64,000 nt of DNA, from positions 1,302,001 through 1,366,000 of the forward strand of contig NZ_CP070491.1 of NCBI RefSeq assembly GCF_016925495.1, given 5' to 3'. The position numbers and the translations under genes were made by a program. This document shows positions 1 through 7,966 of this stretch, piece by piece. The notes under the pieces were generated by a model. It ran no database searches. It had not been told where the DNA came from and saw only the letters and a list, made by a program, of their open reading frames with translations. Each line of letters opens with the position of its first letter. The first letter of the stretch is position 1. Origin of the DNA: Methylococcus sp. EFPC2 (lineage in GTDB: Bacteria; Pseudomonadota; Gammaproteobacteria; Methylococcales; Methylococcaceae).

Positions 1-1
1 C

Positions 2-130
2 CGCAAGGCCATCGCCTCCTACCTGGTATCGCTGTATTGCTCGCTCGCCGTGCTGACGGAAGATGCCTTGGCCGTGCTCGAAAACGTGGACGTAGGCAAG
101 TACCATGACTACAAGCCCCAGTACAAGTAA
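2..130 (+). CDS. Probable family 2A encapsulin shell protein (SrpI-like), C-terminal end only
   Basis: An open frame runs in from the window edge and ends at TAA 128-130, giving 42 residues that finish in VGKYHDYKPQYK. The text ALAVLENVDVG and the position directly before a cysteine desulfurase with a long disordered N-terminus fit the C-terminus of a family 2A encapsulin, an HK97-fold shell that houses such a desulfurase. The frame overlaps the cargo gene by 26 bp, which suggests translational coupling. The shell domains lie outside the window, so the call rests mainly on the neighbour and on a remembered C-terminal pattern. Confidence 0.6.
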   Translation, partial: RKAIASYLVSLYCSLAVLTEDALAVLENVDVGKYHDYKPQYK

Positions 131-2339
131 TCTGGCCACGGAGCTGCCGCAGCCCGAGCGGGGTGCAGGGTTTGATGCCGGCCAGGCGGAGGTTCCCGCC
201 GGCCTGCCTGACCCGGCAACCTTGGCGGGGTTGGCGAACGCGTTTTTCTCCGCCTTGCCGCGCGAGTCGGGTAGCTTGGGTTTATCCACCTTGCCCACGC
301 CCGCACCGGCGGTCAACCAGTCGGCGGTGCCGAACTATCCGGACGAGTCGGCCTTGCACGGCATTCCCGCCTTGCTGGCCGGCGCGACCGGTCAGCGGCC
401 GGAAACTTTCCTGACGCCGCCGGCTCCGGTCGATGAGGCGACGCCTTACTACTTTCTTGCGGCGGGACAGCCGAGCACGCCGGGCGTATTGCCGTCCTGG
501 CGGCCCGATCCGCAAGGCATCGATCCGACCTTGAGCTCGGCGCCGGCCAATGCCGTGTCGACCGCCGGTCCCAGGGCCTTGCCGGGGCGCTCCAGCGTAC
601 CGGGGGAACATCTGGGTTCGACTCCGCCCTACACGCAACCGGTGGAAGTCGGTTCCTTGCCGGTCGCGGGGCATGTGCCGCCGGCCTCGGCCTTCGGCAC
701 CAATGCCGAGCCGCGGCCGGTGAGCCCCACCGCCAGCGCCACTCCGAAGTCGTCCGCCGATCAGGGGTCGTCGCTGTATTTTCTCGATCTCGCACAGGTG
801 CGCCCGGCCGATTTGAGACTGTCTCCGGCCGACCTGGGATTGGTTTATCCGGATTTGGGCGCGGTTTCGGCGCCCGGCCAACCGCCCAGCGTTCCGGCTT
901 CGCAGCCCGCTCCGGCGGCTCCGCAGGCAGTGCCCCGTGATGCGGGATACGCGGGATCGCCGCAGACGTCGGCGGGCGAGGGGGCGAGCGTCGCCTACTA
1001 TTTTCTGGGCGAGTCGCGATCAGTGGCCGGGTCGCCCAGGGAGACGCACATCGAATCCAGCGAGCGCCGTCCGGCCGACGTCGATGCCGGGAACGGCTCC
1101 TTGCATCCGGGCTTCGACATCAACTTGGTGCGCCGAGATTTCCCGATACTCCAGGAGAAGGTTCACGGCAAGCCATTGATCTGGCTGGATAATGCCGCCA
1201 CGACGCAAAAGCCGCAGGCGGTGATCGACAGGCTCACGTATTTCTACAGCCACGAAAACTCCAACATCCACCGGGCCGCTCACGAACTGGCCGCGCGTGC
1301 CACCGATGCCTACGAGGCGGCGCGCGACAAGGCCGCACGTTTCCTGCACGCCTCGTCCAGCGATGAGATCGTGTTCGTGCGCGGAACCACCGAGGCCATC
1401 AACTTGATAGCCAAATCCTGGGGGGGCCGCAACATCGCGGAGGGCGACGAAATCATCGTCTCCTGGCTGGAGCATCACGCCAACATTGTGCCCTGGCAAC
1501 AGCTCTGTGCGGAAAAAGGCGCGAAGCTGCGCGTCGCGCCGGTGGACGATCGCGGCCAGATACTGCTTGAGGAATACGAAAAGCTGTTCAACGCCAGGAC
1601 CAAGCTGGTTTCGTTCACCCAGGTGTCGAACGCCTTGGGCACCATCACCCCGGCCAAGGAAATGGTGGAGATAGCCCACCGTTACGGTGCCCGCGTGCTG
1701 GTGGACGGTGCACAGGCCGTGTCGCACATGCCCGTGGACGTGCAAGTGCTGGATTGCGACTGGTATGTGTTTTCCGGTCACAAGGTCTTCGGACCCACCG
1801 GCATAGGCGTGGTCTACGGCAAGCTGGACTTGTTGAACGCCACGCCACCCTGGCAGGGCGGCGGCAACATGATCCAGGACGTGACCTTCGAACGCACGAT
1901 CTACCAGGCGGCGCCGGCCCGTTTCGAAGCCGGGACCGGTAACATCGCCGACGCGGTGGGGCTGGGTGCGGCTCTGGACTATGTGGAGCGGCTGGGCATG
2001 GAGAATATCGCCCGTTACGAGCACGGCCTGTTGCTTTACGCCACGGCCGCGCTGTCGGCCATACCGGGTTTGCGGCTCATCGGCACGGCCGCCGAGAAGG
2101 CGGGCGTATTGTCTTTCGTGCTCGACGGCTTCCGCACCGAAGAGGTTGGAGAGGCCCTGAACAGGGAAGGCATCGCGGTGCGTTCGGGCCATCATTGTGC
2201 CCAGCCCATATTGCGGCGTTTCGGTTTGGAAAGTACCGTCCGTCCCTCGCTGGCGTTTTACAACACCTGCGAGGAGATCGACGCGTTGGCTCGGGCCGTC
2301 TCGCGCATCCAGGGTGGATCCTACAATCTACGGCGCTGA
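105..2339 (+). CDS. Encapsulin-associated SufS-like cysteine desulfurase with disordered cargo-loading N-terminus
   Basis: A 744-residue protein; ordinary SufS proteins are about 410. Residues 1-335 are Pro/Ala/Ser-rich and look disordered. They hold LANAFFSALP (43-52) and three aromatic repeats: PYYFLAAG (114-121), SLYFLDLA (223-230) and AYYFLGES (298-305). The class II desulfurase fold starts near 338. The PLP lysine is in FSGHKVFGPTG (K560) and the active-site cysteine in RSGHHCAQP (C698). The enzyme takes sulfur from cysteine, giving alanine. Family 2A systems are known to load such enzymes through the disordered part and to store sulfur inside the shell. The ATG at 105 overlaps the shell gene. 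The next gene is convergent. Confidence 0.9.
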   Translation: MTTSPSTSNLATELPQPERGAGFDAGQAEVPAGLPDPATLAGLANAFFSALPRESGSLGLSTLPTPAPAVNQSAVPNYPDESALHGIPALLAGATGQRPETFLTPPAPVDEATPYYFLAAGQPSTPGVLPSWRPDPQGIDPTLSSAPANAVSTAGPRALPGRSSVPGEHLGSTPPYTQPVEVGSLPVAGHVPPASAFGTNAEPRPVSPTASATPKSSADQGSSLYFLDLAQVRPADLRLSPADLGLVYPDLGAVSAPGQPPSVPASQPAPAAPQAVPRDAGYAGSPQTSAGEGASVAYYFLGESRSVAGSPRETHIESSERRPADVDAGNGSLHPGFDINLVRRDFPILQEKVHGKPLIWLDNAATTQKPQAVIDRLTYFYSHENSNIHRAAHELAARATDAYEAARDKAARFLHASSSDEIVFVRGTTEAINLIAKSWGGRNIAEGDEIIVSWLEHHANIVPWQQLCAEKGAKLRVAPVDDRGQILLEEYEKLFNARTKLVSFTQVSNALGTITPAKEMVEIAHRYGARVLVDGAQAVSHMPVDVQVLDCDWYVFSGHKVFGPTGIGVVYGKLDLLNATPPWQGGGNMIQDVTFERTIYQAAPARFEAGTGNIADAVGLGAALDYVERLGMENIARYEHGLLLYATAALSAIPGLRLIGTAAEKAGVLSFVLDGFRTEEVGEALNREGIAVRSGHHCAQPILRRFGLESTVRPSLAFYNTCEEIDALARAVSRIQGGSYNLRR

Positions 2340-2353
2340 AGGACGTGATGAAT

Positions 2354-2388
2354 AAGGCCGGCGAGCCATCGGGCCGCCGGCCTTTTTT
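2354..2388 (+). terminator. Rho-independent terminator of the encapsulin-desulfurase operon
   Basis: A perfect 10-bp stem (2354-2363 with 2375-2384, GC-rich) with an 11-nt loop runs into six T residues (2383-2388), 15 bp after the desulfurase stop codon. Its position before a convergent gene suits a plus-strand terminator. Confidence 0.85.
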
Positions 2389-2420
2389 ATGCGCGCAAGA
2401 CCGTCAGCGAATTTCGCGGC

Positions 2421-3575
2421 TCACTCGTCCGCAGCGGAAATTAAGCTGAGGCCCGGGCTTTTTGCGCCGAAAGTCTTTCCGTTGCCATGGGTGGGCGAGA
2501 GCATGCCGTATACCGCCAGCCGGTGGCGCAATACGTTGCGGCTGATGTCCAGCAGCCGCGCCGTCTGAACCTGATTGTGTTCGCAGAAATCGTATGCCGT
2601 GCGGATGAGCGTTTCTTCGACCAGCTCGAAGAGTTTGGACGGCGAGCGTTCGCACAACTGACGCAGTGCGGTTTCCAGCAGGGAAGTCGTCGGGGCCACC
2701 GGTGCGGCCGTTTGAACCCTGACGCCGGACAGTTTGAAATCTTCCGGCCGTAAGCGGGTGCCGGGGCATATCAGGAGCGCACGATGGATCGCGTTTTCCA
2801 GTTCCCGGATGTTGCCCGGCCAGTCATATTGCAGCAGCAGACGTTCCGCCTCGGGGCTGAGGCTGGCCTCCGCATAACCCAGGCGATCGCCGTAGATTTT
2901 CAGAAAATGGTGGGCCAGGGGCAGGATGTCGCCGGGACGTTCGCGCAAGGGTGTCAAACGCACGGTCGCCACGTTGAAGCGATAGTACAAGTCGGCTCTG
3001 AAGTGGCCGGCGGCAACGGCTTCTTCCAGATTCACGTTGGTGGCCGCGATCACCCTGACGTCCACCGGTGTGGGTTTCCTCGCGCCGACCTTGACGACTT
3101 CGCGCTCCTGCAGCACGCGGAGCAGTTTAGCTTGCAGGCCCAGCGGAAGATCGCCGATTTCGTCCAGGAACAGGCTGCCCTTGTGAGCCGTCTCGAACCA
3201 GCCGTCCTTGGTGGTCAAGGCGCCGGTGAACGAACCTCGTTCATGGCCGAAAAGCTCGCTTTCGATGAGATTCTCGCTCAGGGCGGCGCAGTTCAGGGCG
3301 CCGAAAGTCGCATGTCCGCGTTTACTCAGAGCATGAATGTGGCGGGCGATGAGCTCCTTGCCGGTACCCGTTTCGCCGATGATCAATACGGTGGCATCGC
3401 TGGGCGCGATGCGTTCGATCTGTTCCAGCAATTGCTTGGATTCCGGGTCCTCGAAAACCAGCGCGCTGGCCCTGACGGACAAAGATAACGAGCGCGGCTC
3501 CTCGAACGTCAACAAGGTCCCGCGCTGGTAGAGCGGAGGATGCTCGATTTGTGGATCTGCTGTGGATGTTTCCAT
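2421..3575 (-). CDS. Sigma-54-dependent Fis-family activator without receiver domain (SfnR-like)
   Basis: A 384-residue enhancer-binding protein with a short N-terminus of about 50 residues and no receiver, GAF or PAS domain. Walker A is GETGTGKE, the sigma-54 contact loop is GSFTGA, and Walker B is in SLFLDEIGD. The arginine-finger region and WPGNIRELEN follow, and a Fis helix-turn-helix (TARLLDISRNVLRHRL) lies near the end. This layout is that of SfnR, which controls organosulfur use in pseudomonads. Its place beside a sulfur-related encapsulin operon makes a sulfur role plausible but unproven. ATG 3575 was chosen; a TTG 36 bp upstream (3611) is possible. Confidence 0.85.
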   Translation of the reverse strand: METSTADPQIEHPPLYQRGTLLTFEEPRSLSLSVRASALVFEDPESKQLLEQIERIAPSDATVLIIGETGTGKELIARHIHALSKRGHATFGALNCAALSENLIESELFGHERGSFTGALTTKDGWFETAHKGSLFLDEIGDLPLGLQAKLLRVLQEREVVKVGARKPTPVDVRVIAATNVNLEEAVAAGHFRADLYYRFNVATVRLTPLRERPGDILPLAHHFLKIYGDRLGYAEASLSPEAERLLLQYDWPGNIRELENAIHRALLICPGTRLRPEDFKLSGVRVQTAAPVAPTTSLLETALRQLCERSPSKLFELVEETLIRTAYDFCEHNQVQTARLLDISRNVLRHRLAVYGMLSPTHGNGKTFGAKSPGLSLISAADE

Positions 3576-3916
3576 GTCGGTTAAGCACCTGTTTTCAAGC
3601 CTAATGGCCAAGTTCCGAATCGGGCCGTGCTACTCGCAACCGGAAGCTCGAAAAAACCTGCTGCTCTTCGGTGCGCGATCGGGAACTCACATGCCTAATA
3701 CTTTACCTAATAATCAAAAAATTAATAAGAATAAAAAAAGAAATTTAAATATCGTATCGGTATAGAAGAAGATCGAGCTTTCTAGATTTGGCGATACGGG
3801 TGGCAACCTCCGTTTGTTCCATCCGGTAAGCCAGGACCTGAACACTGCTCGGGTCATTTGCTGGGCGCCCCGGGAGGCTGGTACGGTTTAAGGCGGGGCC
3901 AGGCGACCGGGACGCT
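3576..3916. other. Intergenic region with AT-rich island
   Basis: There is no gene. Positions about 3695-3775 are strikingly AT-rich for this genome (runs of A, ATTAATAAGAATAAAAAAAG), which suits a promoter or protein-binding region for the minus-strand activator. I could not find a convincing -24/-12 or -35/-10 pair. Confidence 0.5.
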
Positions 3917-4687
3917 TTATGTCGAATTGCCTTTGTCCAGCCAGTGCCGGATCTGGGCGATGACCCATAGGGGGTCGTCCAGGGGCAAATCGTGGCCGGC
4001 TTCGGGGTGGGTGGCCAGCGGTGCCCCCAGGCGGGCAGAGATCGTTTGCGAACAAGCGGGGTCCACCATGCGGTCGCCCAGGCTGTTCAGCAGCAGGAAT
4101 GGCGCGAGTGGTGCGGCCGGGCTGGGACGATACAGGGCGGCCGCCAGGAGTTGGCGGACTACGTTGCCGGCGCTGACCGGGTGCCGCTGGGCGATCAGCC
4201 TCCGTGTGGCGAGGCGTTCGGGCGTGGCGATGTGAGGCCGCGCGGTCAGATCGAGGATCAAACGCTCCCGTCGCCTGTCGTCTCGGCATGCCAGTATCCT
4301 GGCGAGTCGGGTCCAGCACTCCGGGGCCAGACGCCGATACCATGGGTTGAAACCGCGCAGACTGGTGTTGACCAGCACCAGGCCCGCCAATTCTTCGGGA
4401 TAGGACTGCGCCCATTCCCACGCCAGCATGCCGCCCAGGGAAATCGCGAAGAGGAAGAATGGGCGCCGGAGGGGAGAAGCCGCCAGCGCCTCCCGGCGTA
4501 CGAAGGTAAGCATTTCGCGGATGGAAACCGGGCTGTCCAAATGCCGGAATCTCCCGTTTCCGGGGAGGTCGATCAAATGAACGCGCGCAGCGGGGATACC
4601 TTGGGCGAAGGACTGGGGAAAATCGTCCCAGTGCGCCGATTCGCGCCCCAGGCCGCGCAAGAACAGCCAATCGTGTGGTTCAGTCAT
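3917..4687 (-). CDS. Alpha/beta hydrolase
   Basis: A 256-residue soluble protein without a signal peptide. It opens with a hydrophobic strand and RGLGRESAHWDDF, the usual oxyanion-side start of the fold. The nucleophile elbow reads AISLGGM (serine near residue 103), the acid is probably in NSLGDRMVDP, and the histidine is in EAGHDLPLDDP. The substrate is unknown. It is the last gene of a three-gene minus-strand operon and overlaps the M14 peptidase by 8 bp, so a shared peptide or ester substrate is possible. It resembles BioH/MhpC-type hydrolases in size but has no biotin-gene context. Confidence 0.85.
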   Translation of the reverse strand: MTEPHDWLFLRGLGRESAHWDDFPQSFAQGIPAARVHLIDLPGNGRFRHLDSPVSIREMLTFVRREALAASPLRRPFFLFAISLGGMLAWEWAQSYPEELAGLVLVNTSLRGFNPWYRRLAPECWTRLARILACRDDRRRERLILDLTARPHIATPERLATRRLIAQRHPVSAGNVVRQLLAAALYRPSPAAPLAPFLLLNSLGDRMVDPACSQTISARLGAPLATHPEAGHDLPLDDPLWVIAQIRHWLDKGNST

Positions 4688-5759
4688 ACCACAACGCCAA
4701 TCCCTGGCTAAGCAAGCGCTCCCGCCGTTCGGCAGACAACTCCGCCCAGGCCGAGGGCGAACGTACTGCGCGCAGAAGGAACTCGAACAGGAAAATATGC
4801 CGGCGCAGGGTACGCCGTTCCCGGTGCGGCAAGCGGGGATTGAATATACCCAAAGGCGAAAACGCCTGCCGCCAGTTTTTCTTCACCCAGATCCAGGAGC
4901 CGAGTTCCAGAGTCAAGGGCGTGAATACACCCTCCGGTTGCGCCACCCGGTATTCGTCGTAGAGATAATCCCACAGATCCCCATGCGCCAGGTATTCGCA
5001 CGACTGCGGCTCGATCCGATAAACGTGATGGGCATGGGTACGGTCCAGCAGTTTCTTGAGCGCCATGATTTCCGGTAGCGTGGCCAGCGGCGTGCGGCTG
5101 CGGGCATACGGAAACCACAGACGGTCCAGATTGCCGTAGCCTGAATGTACGTCCACGGCGAGAGCCACCCGGCTGGGAAAAATTTCCCGCCGCACCCAGT
5201 CGCAGACCGCTTGTGCCTCGGTTTCCATCGGCGCGCCGGTCGCTCCTCGGTACCAGGGCAGGCGAGGGCTGATGCGATGACCGCCGAACAAATGCCACGG
5301 CGACATATCCTCCGCATCGACCGGCGCGTTGCGCATCAGGTCCACGGAGTTGCCATTGGCCCGTCGCTGCAAATACATCCCGACCGGATTGACCAGCGGA
5401 ATCAACAATACCCGGGTGCTTTCCAGCAGGGCCTGCGTGCCGCGATCCCAGTTTGCCAGTTGCGCCAGGGTCTGCAGATAGGCGGTGACCACGCGGGTGC
5501 CGATGCGCTCCAAGCCGTGCACGCCGCCGAACAGTGCGAGCGCGGGACAGCGGGGGTCGTTCGGTCCGAGATGAATGGCCACTAAGGGAAAATCGAAGCC
5601 GCCGTGTTCCAGGGTGGCAAGAGTTTCGACGCGGGCGTGACCGCCCAGGTGATCGGCCACGAACAGCAGCTCGCGCAGTTCCGGCAAGGCGCGCGCGCCG
5701 CTGCGGCCGCCTTGCGGCCCGTGCGATTTCGCGGGAATTTCCGGGCCGGCCGAATTCAC
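4680..5759 (-). CDS. M14-family zinc carboxypeptidase-like protein
   Basis: About 359 residues. The zinc ligands are visible as HGLE (in GGVHGLERIG) and the later His in DVHSGYG. The catalytic Glu is in LTLELGSWIW. Arginine and asparagine of the substrate pocket probably lie in VDLMRNAP. The open frame runs further upstream, but that part lies over another gene; the GTG at 5759, which overlaps the upstream stop as GTGA, is the best start. No signal peptide is seen, so it probably acts in the cytoplasm as a DUF2817-like M14 amidohydrolase or carboxypeptidase. Substrate unknown. Confidence 0.8.
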   Translation of the reverse strand: MNSAGPEIPAKSHGPQGGRSGARALPELRELLFVADHLGGHARVETLATLEHGGFDFPLVAIHLGPNDPRCPALALFGGVHGLERIGTRVVTAYLQTLAQLANWDRGTQALLESTRVLLIPLVNPVGMYLQRRANGNSVDLMRNAPVDAEDMSPWHLFGGHRISPRLPWYRGATGAPMETEAQAVCDWVRREIFPSRVALAVDVHSGYGNLDRLWFPYARSRTPLATLPEIMALKKLLDRTHAHHVYRIEPQSCEYLAHGDLWDYLYDEYRVAQPEGVFTPLTLELGSWIWVKKNWRQAFSPLGIFNPRLPHRERRTLRRHIFLFEFLLRAVRSPSAWAELSAERRERLLSQGLALWYD

Positions 5760-6526
5760 GGAGCCACGGCCACCAGCCGGCGGACCGTGATGGCGACATT
5801 GCGGGCGCGGCGTTCCTGTTCCAACCCCAGGGTGAATTTCACCAGGATAGCGCCGTCTTTCAGCATCAAGTCGCGTATCTCCGCCCCGTAAGGCCCGACG
5901 AACGGGCTGAAATCCCCGCCGGGTTCGGTCAATGCGCGGATGCCGACCACCCCCCTGTCCGTCGTGGAGTTGACGATGCGCGCGGAAAAATACGGCGCGT
6001 AATCGTAGTTTCCCGTCACGGCCTCGCCATCTGAGATGGCGACGGTCGCGGCCTTGGGATAGCCGACCACCAACCGGCCCAGGCCGACGATCATATAGTC
6101 CATAGCCATAGTCTGCGTCGGATCTTCCGCCAATGTGGCGGCGAGTTGCCATACGCCGTGCAGATCGTATCGCTTGTTCGCCTCGGCCAGAGTCTGTTTG
6201 TCCATGAACAACGCGCATCCGTCCGGCGCCGCGAAAGCCGCCTGGCTGAATATCTCCAACACGCTCAGGCGGGATTGTGACGCGCGGGCCAGCAAGGCAT
6301 CCAGTTCGGCGTGCGGCAGGGTACGCATCTTCCCGATGGAGAGACGGTCGATATCGTGCAAGGTAGTCAGGTAGGGACCGAGTGCCCGGCTCAGCGCTGC
6401 AGGATTAACTGGTTCCAGGCGTTCGCACAAGGATTTCAGTTCGGCTCCGGACCAAAGATCGGCGGCCCGCGCGCTAGGCACGAGCAAGCACAAGGCGGTG
6501 CAGAGCGACAAACGGGCAAGGCGCAT
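5756..6526 (-). CDS. Exported protein of unknown function
   Basis: A 256-residue protein with a clear Sec signal peptide (LARLSLCTALCLLVPSARA, cleavage near residue 21). The mature part contains few charged repeats and no motif I recognise; it mentions paired segments such as DYMIVGLGRLVVGYP and DYAPYFSARIVN. It is the first gene of the operon with the M14 peptidase (4-bp overlap) and the hydrolase, so it may bind the same ligand in the periplasm. That is inference. Confidence 0.65.
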   Translation of the reverse strand: MRLARLSLCTALCLLVPSARAADLWSGAELKSLCERLEPVNPAALSRALGPYLTTLHDIDRLSIGKMRTLPHAELDALLARASQSRLSVLEIFSQAAFAAPDGCALFMDKQTLAEANKRYDLHGVWQLAATLAEDPTQTMAMDYMIVGLGRLVVGYPKAATVAISDGEAVTGNYDYAPYFSARIVNSTTDRGVVGIRALTEPGGDFSPFVGPYGAEIRDLMLKDGAILVKFTLGLEQERRARNVAITVRRLVAVAP

Positions 6527-6858
6527 CGGGATATCGGGCTATGGGCGAAGGCCGAGCCACGATAACCCGGAAATGTTACGGATCCGCGTCAGCGCGCGGC
6601 GGTCGCATTATCAGCCCCGGCTTCTCCCTGCTGCTCTCTCGATCACCAAGCTGCGTGCCAGGCAGCAGTCTAGGGTATCCGCTGTTGCTCACCCAACACT
6701 GGATGTTTGAATTTGGGCGCTAACGCCTTGATGGGAAAGGACCGCCGCTTTGGCCCGGCATGTGCATGCATCATGCGGTGGGCGTCCGTTGCGGATGCCG
6801 GCGGTTGGGGTGTCGCCAGGCATCCGGCTTTATTATGATTTCGATCACTGGAGGAATA
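6527..6858. other. Intergenic region between divergent genes
   Basis: It must hold promoters for the minus-strand operon and the plus-strand cupin gene. A possible -10 (TATTAT, 6831-6836) lies 23 bp before the cupin start codon, with no good -35 partner. No other gene was seen. Confidence 0.4.
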
Positions 6859-7326
6859 ATGTCTCGCTTGTTCAATATCCAAGGGATAGCGCGTATCGCA
6901 TTCGCGCTAGGGCTTGCCTCGTGTTTCGCTCAGGCCTCGGCCGAGGAGCTGGACCCCAAGGCCATCAACATCAAACTGCCGGAACACATCAACTGGGTGG
7001 CCAATCCCAGCGGCTCGGAATCCGCCGTACTGGTCGGTGATCTGTCGAAACCGGGTCTCTACGTGGTCTTGAATAAATGGAAGGCCCACCATAACAGCAA
7101 GCCCCATTCCCATCCCAACGACCGCTTCATCACCGTGATCTCGGGCACCTGGTGGGTGGGCACGGGTAGCGACTACAAGCCTGACGAGCTCAAGCCGGTG
7201 CCGGCGGGCAGCTTCGTGACCCATTACGGCAACGAAGTCCATTACGATGGAGCCAAGGACGGTGACACCATCCTGCAGATCGTCGGCATAGGCCCTGCCA
7301 CTTCCACCCCGGCCGCAAAGAAATAG
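6859..7326 (+). CDS. Exported single-domain cupin protein
   Basis: 155 residues with a signal peptide (ARIAFALGLASCFAQASA). The cupin motif 1 is HHNSKPHSHPNDRFITVISG and motif 2 is GSFVTHYGNEVHYDG, giving three His plus a possible acidic ligand for a metal. The start at 6859 has a strong Shine-Dalgarno (GGAGGAA) just upstream; the longer frame from 6760 adds a non-signal-like extension and is rejected. It is followed at 22 bp by the ABC ATPase gene but need not be functionally linked. The ligand is unknown. Confidence 0.85.
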   Translation: MSRLFNIQGIARIAFALGLASCFAQASAEELDPKAINIKLPEHINWVANPSGSESAVLVGDLSKPGLYVVLNKWKAHHNSKPHSHPNDRFITVISGTWWVGTGSDYKPDELKPVPAGSFVTHYGNEVHYDGAKDGDTILQIVGIGPATSTPAAKK

Positions 7327-7348
7327 CCCCCTGCAAGCCTCACGACGG

Positions 7349-7966
7349 ATGTTGAAAGCAGTCGGCTTATCCAAGCGCTACGGCGGACGGGCGGTCATCG
7401 ACGACTGGTCCTGCGCCTGGTCCGAGCCCGGCGTCCACCGGATCGCTGGTGCCAACGGGGCGGGCAAGTCGACCCTGCTGGCCATGCTCTCGGGCGCCTT
7501 GGCACCCGATGCGGGCGAGGTGAGCGTGGGCGGCGAAGCGCTGAAAACGTCGCGAAGCGGCGCGCTGAGGGGGCTGAGCTATTGCCCGGCCGATTGTCCG
7601 GTGTTTCCCTTCCTCAGCGGGAGGGAGTGGCTGGCCTTCGTCCGCTCGGTACGCGGAGGCTGGAACGGGGGGCTCATGGATGAGCTGATAGCGGCGTTCG
7701 GACTCCCGGCTTACCTGGACACGAAATTCGACCGCCTGTCGCTGGGCACGGCCAGGAAATTCATGCTGGTCGCCACCCTGGCAGCGGACGCCGAGGTTTA
7801 CATCCTGGACGAACCCACCAATGCGCTCGACGACGCTTCGCTCGAGGCCTTGCAGGCCACGGTCCGTACGCTCGCGCGGACGCGGCTGATCGTCCTGTCC
7901 TGCCACGAGGCGTCGCAACACGCGGCCTTGGGCATTACGGCGGAAAAAACCGTGACGCTGTCTTGA
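7349..7966 (+). CDS. ABC transporter ATP-binding protein (ABC-2 exporter type)
   Basis: 205 residues. Walker A GANGAGKST, signature region RLSLGTARK, Walker B VYILDEPTNALDD and H-loop LSCHE are all present. It is a short NBD like those of ABC-2 drug, heme or antibiotic exporters (CcmA-like size). It overlaps the following membrane protein by 4 bp, so the two probably form one transporter. The cargo cannot be told from sequence. Confidence 0.88.
   Translation: MLKAVGLSKRYGGRAVIDDWSCAWSEPGVHRIAGANGAGKSTLLAMLSGALAPDAGEVSVGGEALKTSRSGALRGLSYCPADCPVFPFLSGREWLAFVRSVRGGWNGGLMDELIAAFGLPAYLDTKFDRLSLGTARKFMLVATLAADAEVYILDEPTNALDDASLEALQATVRTLARTRLIVLSCHEASQHAALGITAEKTVTLS

Noticed and set aside
3576-3916. 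Possible sigma-54 promoter for the activator gene
   Set aside because: No GG and GC doublets at the right spacing were found.
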